A stretch of 32,782 nucleotides of DNA, from NCBI GenBank assembly GCA_964528845.1, contig CAZGVE010000035.1, positions 1 through 32,782 on the forward strand, in the 5' to 3' direction. This document shows, in pieces, positions 25,122 to 32,570 of the stretch. The first letter of the stretch is position 1. Each line of letters opens with the position of its first letter. The DNA comes from FEN-1191 sp964528845. Lineage in GTDB: Bacteria > Pseudomonadota > Gammaproteobacteria > Steroidobacterales > Steroidobacteraceae. A model generated the notes under the pieces. It was not told the origin of the DNA and did not search any database. It saw nothing but the letters and a program-made list of their open reading frames with translations. Made by a program: the position numbers and the translations under genes.

Positions 25122-26552
25122 TCAGCCAGAGACGGTGCAGATCGCCGCGCTGTAGCCGGGCAGGCCTACGCGAACGCGCCCCGAGTGCACCGCGGTCCGC
25201 TCTGTCATCGCTGCCTTCCAGGTTCCGTGAGGCGTGAGCTGCGAACCACCGAGATGAATGTCCTGCTTCGCATCGACGGCCGGTGCGTTGAGCCGAACGA
25301 TCGCGGCGGAATCCACGCGCGCGGCGCCGCGCAGATGTACATCGATCGTCGTGGCGGCGGCATCCTTGTTGATCAGCGTGAGCACCAGCGCATCCTGCAC
25401 GGAGCGCGTCGCATAGGCCCGCAGCGCGTCCGGTGCAGTTTCGAATGCAGTGCGAACCAGGCTGCCGCTGCCGCCGAGAGCAAAGGCCAGCAGGCCGTAA
25501 TACTCGGGCTTCGGCTGAACGACTCCTACCCCGTCCTCGCCGATCGGCGAGTAGGAACTCACGAAATCCAGGTGGTTGATGCCGGTTTCCATATTCACGC
25601 CCGCGCAGCCGTTGGCGGCCAGCGTGTACAGATAGTCGAGCGCCCAGAGCGCGCCGGCCATCGTATCGCTCACACCAGGCCGCCCACCGCCGGAGAAGGA
25701 ATTGACCTCGCAGATGCGGTAGGGCACACCGCTGCGGATCGAAGCCTCGCGCAGCCGATCGAGCTGCGGCTGCAGTTTGGGATCCGGGCCGAGCAGCAGA
25801 TCGATCGTACTCTCGGGACTCTGGTGACCGCGGTAGTAGTGATGCGTGAGCAGTACCGCATCGCTGCCTTCGTCGGTGGCAAACCGGCTCACCCAGTCCG
25901 TGGCTCCCGCCGCATCGGGACCGGCCAGAGGCAGCCCAGGAAACTCGGCCCGCAGCGCGGCCTTGTAACGGCGGTATTCAGCCAGCCACTGCTCGTAACC
26001 ATAGTCGGCGTTGCGGTGTCCGGCACGGGCGAAGAGGTCGGGCTCGTTACCGATCTCGAAGGCCAGCAGTCGATCCTGCGCAATGGAGCGTACGCTGCGG
26101 GCCTCGGCGATCGCCTCGGCCTCCGAGCCACTGCCGAGGTTCAGTCCCCAGATCAGCTTCCAGCCGCTCGCCGCGAGAAAGCCGCCGAGGCGCTGCAATG
26201 CCGCGTCATCGACCACCGTGCCCTTGGCGCTGGACACCGGCGGGCCGGAAGCGGCGTAGTGCGCGAAATCAGAGGTGTTGCCGCCGACGCGGACGACTCC
26301 GTGCGCCCCGAGCGTGTGGAATAGCTGCAGCAGCACGCGATTGTCCGGCTGCAGAAGACCGGGTCGGGTGATCGATGATATCTCGTAGCCCAGGCCGATG
26401 AAGTCCGGCACGATGGCAGCATAGGCGTCATCGGCTTGGACGTTCAGCACTATGGAGTGGCCGCCCGCGTCCGGTGCGGGGGCGGCGACGGCACGCACGG
26501 CCAGCGCGGCACCGAGATTGACTCCCGCGCCCAGGAATTCGCGTCGATCCAC
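25122..26552 (-). CDS. GH79-type glycoside hydrolase with Tat signal
   Basis: 476 residues, GTG start behind a G-rich ribosome-binding site. MDRREFLGAG is a twin-arginine signal, with the hydrophobic part running to about residue 24, so a folded enzyme is exported. The TIM barrel has two retaining-glycosidase acids: acid/base Glu170 in LAFEIGNEPDLF and nucleophile Glu282 in YRICEVNSFSGGG. The C-terminal beta domain (from about 390) and overall layout fit GH79 (beta-glucuronidase/heparanase-like). The likely substrate is a uronic-acid-containing polysaccharide or glycoconjugate, by family inference. Probably co-transcribed with the PEP-CTERM-like gene downstream. Confidence 0.8.
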   Translation of the reverse strand: MDRREFLGAGVNLGAALAVRAVAAPAPDAGGHSIVLNVQADDAYAAIVPDFIGLGYEISSITRPGLLQPDNRVLLQLFHTLGAHGVVRVGGNTSDFAHYAASGPPVSSAKGTVVDDAALQRLGGFLAASGWKLIWGLNLGSGSEAEAIAEARSVRSIAQDRLLAFEIGNEPDLFARAGHRNADYGYEQWLAEYRRYKAALRAEFPGLPLAGPDAAGATDWVSRFATDEGSDAVLLTHHYYRGHQSPESTIDLLLGPDPKLQPQLDRLREASIRSGVPYRICEVNSFSGGGRPGVSDTMAGALWALDYLYTLAANGCAGVNMETGINHLDFVSSYSPIGEDGVGVVQPKPEYYGLLAFALGGSGSLVRTAFETAPDALRAYATRSVQDALVLTLINKDAAATTIDVHLRGAARVDSAAIVRLNAPAVDAKQDIHLGGSQLTPHGTWKAAMTERTAVHSGRVRVGLPGYSAAICTVSG

Positions 26553-26562
26553 CGCCCCTCCC

Positions 26563-26576
26563 CCGCGTTATCGCGG
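26563..26576. promoter_or_regulatory. CCGCG-TTAT-CGCGG inverted repeat before the GH79 start
   Basis: A perfect 5-bp inverted repeat with a 4-base spacer lies 11 bases upstream of the GTG, overlapping the region of a possible minus-strand GATAAC -10. It could be an operator or a small leader hairpin. The rest of the 187-base divergent gap shows nothing else convincing. Confidence 0.3.
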
Positions 26577-26739
26577 CCATCACGGGACTCACGCTACCGT
26601 CCCGGACCGCAAAGCGCCAGTCGCCGCGGCCGTGACGACCACGCTGGCCGGATTGCGCGCAACGGAGGTAATCTGGTGCTCGCCGAGCGCCACGCGGCCG
26701 CAACATACCGCCGCCGATCACCGGGCGAGGAGCCGAATC

Positions 26740-27237
26740 ATGCCGGACAACCCATCAGAGTCTCTCATGGTCTACGGACGTGCAATGACGGACGCTGAGG
26801 CCTCGAATCTGCGGGCAGCGCTCGGCGAGCTCGACGGTACACAACCAGTGTCGCTGGCGACCGCCGTGGGATCGAACAATGATCGCCTCTGGACCGAGAT
26901 GGCGGCTCTGGGGTGGATGACAGCCAACGATCCGCCCGAACTGCCGGCCGGTACCCGGGCCTTTCGAATCAATCCGGAGGCAAAGGATGCCATCGCGGAC
27001 TTCGTGGCGAAGTGCCAGCACTCGTCCTCGATGACCAGAATCATCAATGACCTGCGCGCATCCGCGCCGCCTTGGCTGATAGACACCGTGCACAGTGTTG
27101 ACGGCACGCCGGCAGACCTCGCGATCCTGCTCGGTGCCATTGTCGAGAGTACGATGCGCCGGGCGATCAAGCCCGACCTGCACGACGAATTCCTTCGCGA
27201 AGTGGCCAAGGTCGCACATGCGATGAGATCGAACTAG
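26740..27237 (+). CDS. Hypothetical protein, 165 residues
   Basis: Not recognised. The ATG at 26740 has GAGGAG 7 bases upstream; the longer frame upstream overlaps GH79 and looks like a shadow. The protein has no signal peptide or membrane helix and is mixed alpha with two segments. Residues about 17-80 (AMTDAEASNLRAALGEL, then LWTEMAALGWM and AFRINPEAKDAI) could form a small winged-helix-like fold. The rest (APPWLIDTVHSVDGTPADLAILLGAIVESTMRR) is amphipathic helix. It stands alone between divergent and convergent genes, so context offers no role. Confidence 0.6.
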   Translation: MPDNPSESLMVYGRAMTDAEASNLRAALGELDGTQPVSLATAVGSNNDRLWTEMAALGWMTANDPPELPAGTRAFRINPEAKDAIADFVAKCQHSSSMTRIINDLRASAPPWLIDTVHSVDGTPADLAILLGAIVESTMRRAIKPDLHDEFLREVAKVAHAMRSN

Positions 27238-27284
27238 CGCATGAGAACGCATATCCGCCCGGCTGATTCGACGTAGCGCGCTCC

Positions 27285-27800
27285 CTAATGCTGCATTGAC
27301 AGGGAATCCAGCGCGGCGCGCCAGAGTGCGCAATTGGCCGCCCAGCGCTCACGATCCCCCGGCACTGCATTATCACCAACCGGCGTCGACAGGACCTCGA
27401 AGCTCGCCCGCATCGCCTTGATATCGTCCCGGGTCAGGGGCGAGGGATGTGAATCGAGCCGGCGCCACAGTTCCACGTTGGCAGTCCAGCGCTTGCGCTC
27501 CTGCCCCCCCATCATCTGCGCCGCGCTCATCGTCATGTCGTTGAGACGCGGTGCGATCTGGAGGATCGCCTGTCTGTCGAGCTTCCCTATGTGATCCCCG
27601 ACCAGATCCCAAAGCTCCACATCAATCTTCCAACGGCGGCGTACCGGGCGCTCCCGAATGCTGTCCACGCTAGTGCGAATGACATCGAGCGGCGCGAGGT
27701 CGCCCGCCGTTTGCGCGTCCGCGTGCCGCCAGGCGGACGTCCACGAGAGCGTGGCCAGCATCAGCGTCAGCAGAACTGTCGATCCAATTCGACGAGACAT
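27285..27800 (-). CDS. Exported protein with three 48-residue W-x6-W repeats
   Basis: 171 residues; the ATG at 27800 has a strong GGAGGAG 5 bases upstream, and the GTG two codons earlier overlaps it. A signal peptide (hydrophobic 8-22) ends at ADA before Q30. The mature part is an internal repeat of exact 48-residue period: RRRWKIDVELW (Trp57, Trp64), RKRWTANVELW (Trp105, Trp112), RERWAANCALW (Trp153, Trp160). Between them LDRQAI (74) and LTRDDI (122) also align. Function is unknown. The pattern suggests a short helical repeat with stacked Trp pairs in the periplasm or outside the cell. Confidence 0.65.
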   Translation of the reverse strand: MSRRIGSTVLLTLMLATLSWTSAWRHADAQTAGDLAPLDVIRTSVDSIRERPVRRRWKIDVELWDLVGDHIGKLDRQAILQIAPRLNDMTMSAAQMMGGQERKRWTANVELWRRLDSHPSPLTRDDIKAMRASFEVLSTPVGDNAVPGDRERWAANCALWRAALDSLSMQH

Positions 27801-27826
27801 AGGCACTCCTCCGTGAAGACTTCATT

Positions 27827-27842
27827 CCGCACAATACTGCGG
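27827..27842. promoter_or_regulatory. CCGCA-N6-TGCGG inverted repeat in divergent gap
   Basis: Perfect 5-base arms with a 6-base AT-rich spacer, in the 85-base gap between the W-repeat gene and the aminotransferase. This is the size and layout of a dimeric operator. No adjacent regulator. Confidence 0.3.
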
Positions 27843-27885
27843 TCAAAAGCCTACCAGACCTGCCCGGAGACCAAGTCGCGTTGCT

Positions 27886-29070
27886 ATGATCCCCACCGCC
27901 CAGCTACCGGGCCAGACGTCCATTCCAGGGCTCAAAGCCATGACCGCACTGCTTGCCAATGTCGATCCTGACGGCCTGCTCGAGTACTCGGTGGTGTACA
28001 CCGACCGGGCACTCAACCATATGTCCGTGCTGTACAAGGGCGTGGTCCGGGAAATCAGTCGCCTGCTGCGCACAGCCTACGGCGCGCAGAGCGTCGCGAT
28101 CGTACCGGGCAGTGGCACTTTTGCCATGGAGGCAGTCGCCCGCCAGTTCGTGCAGGGGCAGCCCTGCCTGGTGTTGCGCAACGGCTGGTTCAGCTATCGC
28201 TGGACGCAGATCATCGAAGCAGGTCGGCTTACCGAGCGCTCAGAGGTCCTCAAGGCGCGCCGCCAAGGCAGCGGGGTGCAGGCGCCATTCGTGCCCGCGC
28301 CCCTCGAGGAGGTGCTCGCCGCGATTACGCGGATCCGCCCGGCCGTCGTGTTCGCGCCGCATGTCGAGACCTCCTCAGGCATCCTGCTGCCCCCCGAATA
28401 CGTGCGACGCGTGGGCGAGGCCGTACGGGCGGTGGGCGGCTTGTTCGTGCTCGACTGCATCGCGTCGGGCACCGTCTGGGTCGATATGGCCGCGCAGTGC
28501 GTGGATGTGATCATCAGTGCCCCCCAGAAGGGCTGGAGCGGCCCGCCCTGCTGCGGGTTCGTGGCCATGAATGAGCGAGCGCGGGCGCGGGCGGGCGAGA
28601 CGAAGAGCAGTAGCTTCGCCTGCGATCTGCTCAAGTGGATCCAGATCATGGAGACCTACGAGCAGGGCGGGTTCGCCTATCACGCCACGCCGCCGACCGT
28701 GGCGCTGCAGGGCGTGCGCGAGGCTATGCTCGAGACCGAGCGCTTTGGGTTTGCACGCTCGGCTGCAGCAGCCCACGCCTTGGGGACCGACGTGCGGACG
28801 GTGCTCGCGCGGCATGGCTACCCGAGCGTCGCGGCCGAGGGCTTCGGCGCTCCAGGCGTGGTGGTCAGCTACACGACACGCGCGGATATCCAGTCCGGGG
28901 AGGCCTTCGCGAAGCTCGGCCTGCAGGTGGCCGCCGGCGTGCCCCTGCAGTGCGATGAAGGCGAGGGCTTCCGCACGTTCCGCATTGGCCTATTCGGGCT
29001 CGACAAGATCGGTGACAGCGCCAGGACCGTGAATCTTCTGGAGGCGGCGCTCGCCGGCATAGCCGGCTGA
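27886..29070 (+). CDS. Class V aminotransferase (alanine-glyoxylate / serine-pyruvate type)
   Basis: 394 residues, PLP-dependent, cytosolic. Fold type I features: PGSGTFAMEAVARQF (74-88), ETSSGILLPPEYV (161-173), Asp190 in LFVLDCIASG, which contacts the PLP pyridine nitrogen, and the Schiff-base Lys215 in SAPQKGWSGPPCCGF. The start at 27886 keeps the LPGQTS-PGLKAM segment expected for this subgroup; an ATG at 27940 is possible but would remove it. The subgroup moves amino groups between alanine, serine or ureidoglycine and glyoxylate/pyruvate; the exact pair is not predictable. No purine-catabolism genes lie near. Confidence 0.88.
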   Translation: MIPTAQLPGQTSIPGLKAMTALLANVDPDGLLEYSVVYTDRALNHMSVLYKGVVREISRLLRTAYGAQSVAIVPGSGTFAMEAVARQFVQGQPCLVLRNGWFSYRWTQIIEAGRLTERSEVLKARRQGSGVQAPFVPAPLEEVLAAITRIRPAVVFAPHVETSSGILLPPEYVRRVGEAVRAVGGLFVLDCIASGTVWVDMAAQCVDVIISAPQKGWSGPPCCGFVAMNERARARAGETKSSSFACDLLKWIQIMETYEQGGFAYHATPPTVALQGVREAMLETERFGFARSAAAAHALGTDVRTVLARHGYPSVAAEGFGAPGVVVSYTTRADIQSGEAFAKLGLQVAAGVPLQCDEGEGFRTFRIGLFGLDKIGDSARTVNLLEAALAGIAG

Positions 29071-29108
29071 GCCTGCCAATCTCGCCGAGAATCCGGGTCT
29101 CTGCTGCC

Positions 29109-29127
29109 TCGGCCGAACGGAGGCCGA
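29109..29127 (+). promoter_or_regulatory. Hairpin next to the SRPBCC ribosome-binding site
   Basis: TCGGCC-GAACGGA-GGCCGA: a 6-bp stem with a 7-base loop that ends 2 bases before the Shine-Dalgarno run AAGGAGGAGG (29130-29139). There is no U-tract. It may influence translation or simply separate the aminotransferase from the SRPBCC gene. Confidence 0.3.
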
Positions 29128-29142
29128 TGAAGGAGGAGGACG

Positions 29143-29628
29143 ATGAACAGTGAGTCGGATTTGATACTGGAACGTATCGTTGACGTATCGCCTGAGCTGG
29201 TATTCAAGGCCTGGACAACACCGAAACATCTGATGCCGTGGTTCTGTCCTAAACCTTTCCGTACCACTGAGTGTGAAATCGACTTGAGGCCGGGCGGGAT
29301 ATTCTTCGTGCAAATGACGGATCCCAATGGCAACAAGCTACCGGCGGCGCCGGGCTGTTACCTGGAGATCGTGCCAAGTCGCAGACTCGTGTGGACCTCT
29401 GCGCTCGGGCCCGGTTTCCGACCCCATGATCCTTCAGTGGCTCCGTGGTTCTTCACGGCATCGCTCACGTTTGAACCGCACGGCAATGGCGGTTGCAAGT
29501 ACACGGCTACTGCTATGCACGCCACCAAGGAGCATGCCGCCGCACATGACAAGATGGGCTTCAGTCACGGCTGGGCCATCGTGCTGCAGCAGCTGGTGGA
29601 ATACGTGAAGACCACCCCCATGGTGTGA
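29143..29628 (+). CDS. SRPBCC / AHSA1-like domain protein
   Basis: 161 residues. The ordered pattern LERIVDVSPELVFKAWTTP, HLMPWFCPKPF, ECEIDLRPGGIFF, YLEIVPSRRLVWTS, FTASLTFEPHGNGGCKYT and a C-terminal amphipathic helix (GFSHGWAIVLQQLVEYVK) is the START/SRPBCC fold of the AHSA1 (Hsp90 ATPase activator-like) family. Bacterial members bind small hydrophobic ligands or are of unknown role. They often sit near PhnB-, glyoxalase- and RibD_C-type genes, exactly the families encoded convergently next door. Base composition is visibly less GC-rich than its neighbours, consistent with transfer. Confidence 0.85.
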   Translation: MNSESDLILERIVDVSPELVFKAWTTPKHLMPWFCPKPFRTTECEIDLRPGGIFFVQMTDPNGNKLPAAPGCYLEIVPSRRLVWTSALGPGFRPHDPSVAPWFFTASLTFEPHGNGGCKYTATAMHATKEHAAAHDKMGFSHGWAIVLQQLVEYVKTTPMV

Positions 29629-29691
29629 AGGGCTCGCCGGCAGCCAAATAATCTCGCTTGGTGGCGATAGAGGGCAATAAACGCCGATAGG

Positions 29692-30363
29692 TCACCAGCT
29701 GCCCTCTGCCATCCGGCGCTGGCGTTCCGTCTCGCGCGCACTCGTGCTGGGTTGCGGCCCGAATGGCGGGAAGGCGGGAAGCATGTCGCCTCGCTCATAA
29801 GTCACGATCAAGGTGCCCTTGGCCGTGACCCTGTGATCCACCACCTTTAGTTTCGTAGCAGGTGTACCGTCGCCGAATAGCCGCTTGCCCTTTCCGAGCG
29901 TCACCGGAAAGGTCATGAGCATCAGCCGGTCGATCAGCCCGGCGGCGAGCAGTCCCGGATATATGGTGCTCGACCCCTGAATGATGAGATTAGGGCCGTC
30001 GTCCTGCTTGAGCGCTGCGACATCGTCGATACTCTTCAATCGATGGCTGTTCGCCCATTCGAGCTGCTGGTCGCCGCCTGTCAGCACGTACTTGTTCGCG
30101 CGGGTGAACGCCTCGCCCATCGCCGCCTCTTCTCCTTGCACATAGGGCCAATAGGCTGCGAATATTTCGTAGGTTCTCCGACCAAGCAACAAGTCGTACT
30201 CTCCCGCGAAAAGCGCACCGATCGCATCACCCGCGGCTTCGTCCCAGAGCTTGAATACCCAGCCGCCTTCGTCGAAGCCACCGCTAATATCCTCCGTCGG
30301 TCCGCCCGGGCCCTGCATCACACCATCGAGCGTGAGGAAGACGCCGCCGACAATGTTACGCAC
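29692..30363 (-). CDS. Dihydrofolate reductase-like (RibD C-terminal domain) protein
   Basis: 223 residues from a GTG at 30363, overlapping the PhnB-type stop by 8 bases; an upstream extension is not supported. IVGGVFLTLDGVMQGPGG and LLLGRRTYEIFAAYWP, then NLIIQGSSTIYPGLLAAGLIDRL and FPVTLGKGKRLFG are the marks of the RibD_C reductase family. These are NADPH-binding reductases of mostly unknown substrate and are not true folate reductases. The C-terminal about 25 residues, rich in Arg, Ser and Pro, are extra. Last gene of the tetR operon. Confidence 0.85.
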   Translation of the reverse strand: MRNIVGGVFLTLDGVMQGPGGPTEDISGGFDEGGWVFKLWDEAAGDAIGALFAGEYDLLLGRRTYEIFAAYWPYVQGEEAAMGEAFTRANKYVLTGGDQQLEWANSHRLKSIDDVAALKQDDGPNLIIQGSSTIYPGLLAAGLIDRLMLMTFPVTLGKGKRLFGDGTPATKLKVVDHRVTAKGTLIVTYERGDMLPAFPPFGPQPSTSARETERQRRMAEGSW

Positions 30364-30847
30364 CGGTGTGCACCGCTGCCTCGATCGCGGCAATGTCGAT
30401 CTTCTTCATGGTCATCATCGCCGCGAAAGCCCGCTTGGCGGGTTCGCCGCCCTTGGCCATGGCGGCGGTCAACGCCTTGGGAGTGATCTGCCACGAGAGG
30501 CCCCACTTGTCTTTGCACCAGCCGCACTGGCTCTCCTGGCCGCCGCTGCTGACAATCGCATTCCAGTAGCGGTCGGTTTCTTCCTGGCTTTCGGTCTCGA
30601 CCTGAAAGCTGAAGGCCTCGGAATGCTTGAACACCGGCCCGCCGTTTACCCCGATACAGGGCACGCCGAGCACGGTGAACTCAACCACCAGCGCATCACC
30701 CGCCTTGCCGTTCGGGTAGTCGCCTGGGGCGCGGCGCACGGCGCCCACCGAACTTCCCGGAAATGTCCGGGCATAGAACGCCGCTGCGTCCTCGGCATTG
30801 TGGTCGTACCACAGGCACAGCGTCGTCTTGGGGATTCGCGCAGTCAT
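30356..30847 (-). CDS. PhnB-type VOC family protein
   Basis: 163 residues. The ATG at 30847 overlaps the upstream glyoxalase stop as ATGA. The family (PhnB / formerly '3-demethylubiquinone methyltransferase-like', PF06983) is recognised from TTLCLWYDHNAEDAAAFYA, VVEFTVLGVPCIGVNGGPVFKHSEAFSFQV and CGWCKDKWGLSWQITP. It has the paired beta-alpha-beta-beta-beta modules of vicinal oxygen chelate proteins. The characterised role of this subgroup is poor; resistance or detoxification is a common guess. The C-terminus has a MTMKKIDIAAIEAA tail typical of the group. Confidence 0.87.
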   Translation of the reverse strand: MTARIPKTTLCLWYDHNAEDAAAFYARTFPGSSVGAVRRAPGDYPNGKAGDALVVEFTVLGVPCIGVNGGPVFKHSEAFSFQVETESQEETDRYWNAIVSSGGQESQCGWCKDKWGLSWQITPKALTAAMAKGGEPAKRAFAAMMTMKKIDIAAIEAAVHTGA

Positions 30848-31647
30848 GCCCGTGCTCCTTGCGGGCCCACCACACCGAAAGCCGCGCCCTGCGGGTCGAC
30901 GGCGATGAGCACCCAGTCCCCGCCCGGCACCTCGTGCGGACCATGCGTGACTGTGCCGCCGCCCTTCTCGATGGCTGCCTGTGCCGCGGTGATCGACCGG
31001 ACACCGATATAGAACAGCCATCCGGCGTTCGGGCCCTGTGGAGGCTTCTGCGCGATGGCGCCGAGGCGTACCCCACCGTGATCGATGAAATCATAACTGC
31101 CCATCGCGCCCATCGGCATGCTGTCCTTGAACTCGAAGCCGAAGTGCTTCGCGTAGAACTGCTCTGCTCGCGGCTGGTCCGGGCTCGCGAGTTCATTCCA
31201 GCGGACATGCTGCGCAGTGGCGGCATCAAACACGTCGCTCTTCGCGTCGGGCTTTCCCGGCGGCGGAATCGGCGCCATCACGTAGAAGGGCGTGCCCATC
31301 GGGTCGGCGACCATCGCAATGGCGCCGACGGGCAGATCCTTGCGCGCCATCAGCAGCCTGCCGCCGTCGGCCTCAATGGCCTTCACCGCCACATCAACGT
31401 CGGCGACGTGCAGATACCCCAGCCAGGTGGGGCGCGCGCCATGTTCCACCATGTCGGCCGTCAGCGCGAGCACACCGCCGTTGTAGCCGCCATCGCTGCG
31501 CCCGATCATGCGGTAGTCCAGGTCGCCGTCCAGTGGCTCGGAGCGATCGGCGATCTTCCAACCGACCACCGCACCGTAGAATTTCGCAGCCGCGGTGGCA
31601 TCGGTGGTCATCAGTTCGTACCAGATGAAGCTGCCGGTGGCACTCAT
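30844..31647 (-). CDS. Two-domain glyoxalase/VOC protein
   Basis: 267 residues; the ATG at 31647 overlaps the tetR stop as ATGA. It holds two VOC modules in tandem: the first has GSFIWYELMTTDATAAAKFY and VADPMGTPFYVMAP, the second has HVRWNELASPDQPRAEQFYAKHFGF and AVDPQGAAFGVVGP. The layout matches VOC proteins annotated as glyoxalase/bleomycin resistance-like. Such enzymes bind a metal and often detoxify electrophiles or sequester drugs; the substrate here is unknown. Co-translated with the regulator and the PhnB-type gene. Confidence 0.88.
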   Translation of the reverse strand: MSATGSFIWYELMTTDATAAAKFYGAVVGWKIADRSEPLDGDLDYRMIGRSDGGYNGGVLALTADMVEHGARPTWLGYLHVADVDVAVKAIEADGGRLLMARKDLPVGAIAMVADPMGTPFYVMAPIPPPGKPDAKSDVFDAATAQHVRWNELASPDQPRAEQFYAKHFGFEFKDSMPMGAMGSYDFIDHGGVRLGAIAQKPPQGPNAGWLFYIGVRSITAAQAAIEKGGGTVTHGPHEVPGGDWVLIAVDPQGAAFGVVGPQGARA

Positions 31648-32282
31648 TGCACAGTCTCCTTGTTGAATAGCAGCGTGAGATAGTTCTTCAGGTGAGCAAG
31701 CCCCTCGAGCAGCGGTGCGCGATCGCCGTGCGCCTTTGACAGCACGAAGCCGCCCTGGAGCACCGTCTGCGTGTAGTTCGCCAGGCTCTCGGCGGTGACG
31801 GGCATGCGCGCAGGATGGCGCTTGAGGGCAGCGCGAAAATCTTCCGCCAGGCAGTCGGCGTGGCCAAAGATTGCGTCGCCGCAGGCGGCGCGCATGGCAT
31901 CGGAGCTTGCGAATACTTCCTGCACTGTCGTGCCGGCGAAGCACGTGAATGCCTCGAGTGGGCCTTTGGCGATCGCGGCGCGAAAGTCGATGTAGCCGAA
32001 AATGCGATCGAGCGGATCGGCGTGCCGGTGATAGTTGGCCTTGGCAAACAGCGGACCGGTCACGTCACTCCAGTGCTGCGCGGCCGCGACGCCGAGTTCA
32101 TCCTTCGAGGCGAAGTGATGAAAGAACGCGCCCTTGGTCACACCCGCCGCAGCGCAGAGCTGATCGAGACTTGTTGCAGCCCAGCCTTGCTTGCGCACCA
32201 GCGTTAACGCAGCGTTGAGCAGGGCCAGGCGCGCGCTGCCTCGACGCGGTTTCGTGGGTACAGATTGCGCGGCGGCGGCCAT
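31644..32282 (-). CDS. TetR/AcrR family transcriptional regulator
   Basis: 212 residues from the ATG at 32282; a TTG three codons earlier is possible but lies against the -10 box. The N-terminal helix-turn-helix is at about residues 39-58 with SLDQLCAAAGVTKGAFFHHF followed by ASKDEL, the TetR signature. The C-terminal ligand-binding part, with cysteines in TCFAGTTVQ and AACGDAIFG, resembles the group that senses small electrophiles or aromatics. It heads a four-gene operon with 4- to 8-base overlaps and very probably represses itself through the palindrome in its own promoter. No Shine-Dalgarno sequence is visible. Confidence 0.92.
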   Translation of the reverse strand: MAAAAQSVPTKPRRGSARLALLNAALTLVRKQGWAATSLDQLCAAAGVTKGAFFHHFASKDELGVAAAQHWSDVTGPLFAKANYHRHADPLDRIFGYIDFRAAIAKGPLEAFTCFAGTTVQEVFASSDAMRAACGDAIFGHADCLAEDFRAALKRHPARMPVTAESLANYTQTVLQGGFVLSKAHGDRAPLLEGLAHLKNYLTLLFNKETVQ

Positions 32283-32290
32283 GGTTAGCA

Positions 32291-32319
32291 ACCATAACCG
32301 ACCGGTCGGTATGTATCAA
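32291..32319 (-). promoter_or_regulatory. tetR operon promoter with operator in the spacer
   Basis: -35 TTGATA at 32314-32319 and -10 TATGGT at 32291-32296 are separated by exactly 17 bases, a proper sigma-70 layout. The spacer holds the perfect palindrome ACCGACCGGTCGGT (32297-32310), a common type of TetR-family operator. Bound regulator would block RNA polymerase. The start of transcription would fall 0-3 bases before the tetR ATG. Confidence 0.75.
32297..32310. promoter_or_regulatory. TetR-family operator palindrome
   Basis: ACCGACCGGTCGGT is a perfect 14-bp palindrome centred between the -35 and -10 boxes of the tetR operon. The TetR homologue encoded immediately downstream is the obvious ligand. 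Confidence 0.75.
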
Positions 32320-32497
32320 GTGTGTGCACGGTGTGCAGGATTCATCGATGGCCAGGGATGTCAGTCGGCGCCCCATGATATGGGCGCACTGCAAATGCGG
32401 CGCCGTGCTTTGGACCTTTGACAAGAATCTCCGAGCTCTCGCTGCGCGCTTCGATGTTTTATTTGGATGAATCCGTTCGCGCGCCGGCGTTGTGATG

Positions 32498-32539
32498 TCA
32501 TTGCCGAAGCTGCAGCACATTTCCTTCCGGATCGTGGCC
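32498..32539 (-). pseudogene. Possible remnant of a VOC-domain gene
   Basis: The minus strand reads GHDPEGNVLQLRQ followed by a stop. This is the usual last strand of glyoxalase/VOC domains (DPDGN-x-L-E/Q-L). Upstream codons in this frame do not look like the family, and the frame is short, so only a decayed 3' fragment would remain. It lies between the methyltransferase stop and the tetR promoter. A chance match over 12 residues cannot be excluded. Confidence 0.3.
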
Positions 32540-32570
32540 GCAGCGGCTGCAAGGTCGGCGCCGGGACTTC

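Noticed and set aside
25185..26324. Plus-strand open frame of about 379 codons
   Set aside because: It is antisense to the GH79 gene, which has complete active-site motifs and a Tat signal.
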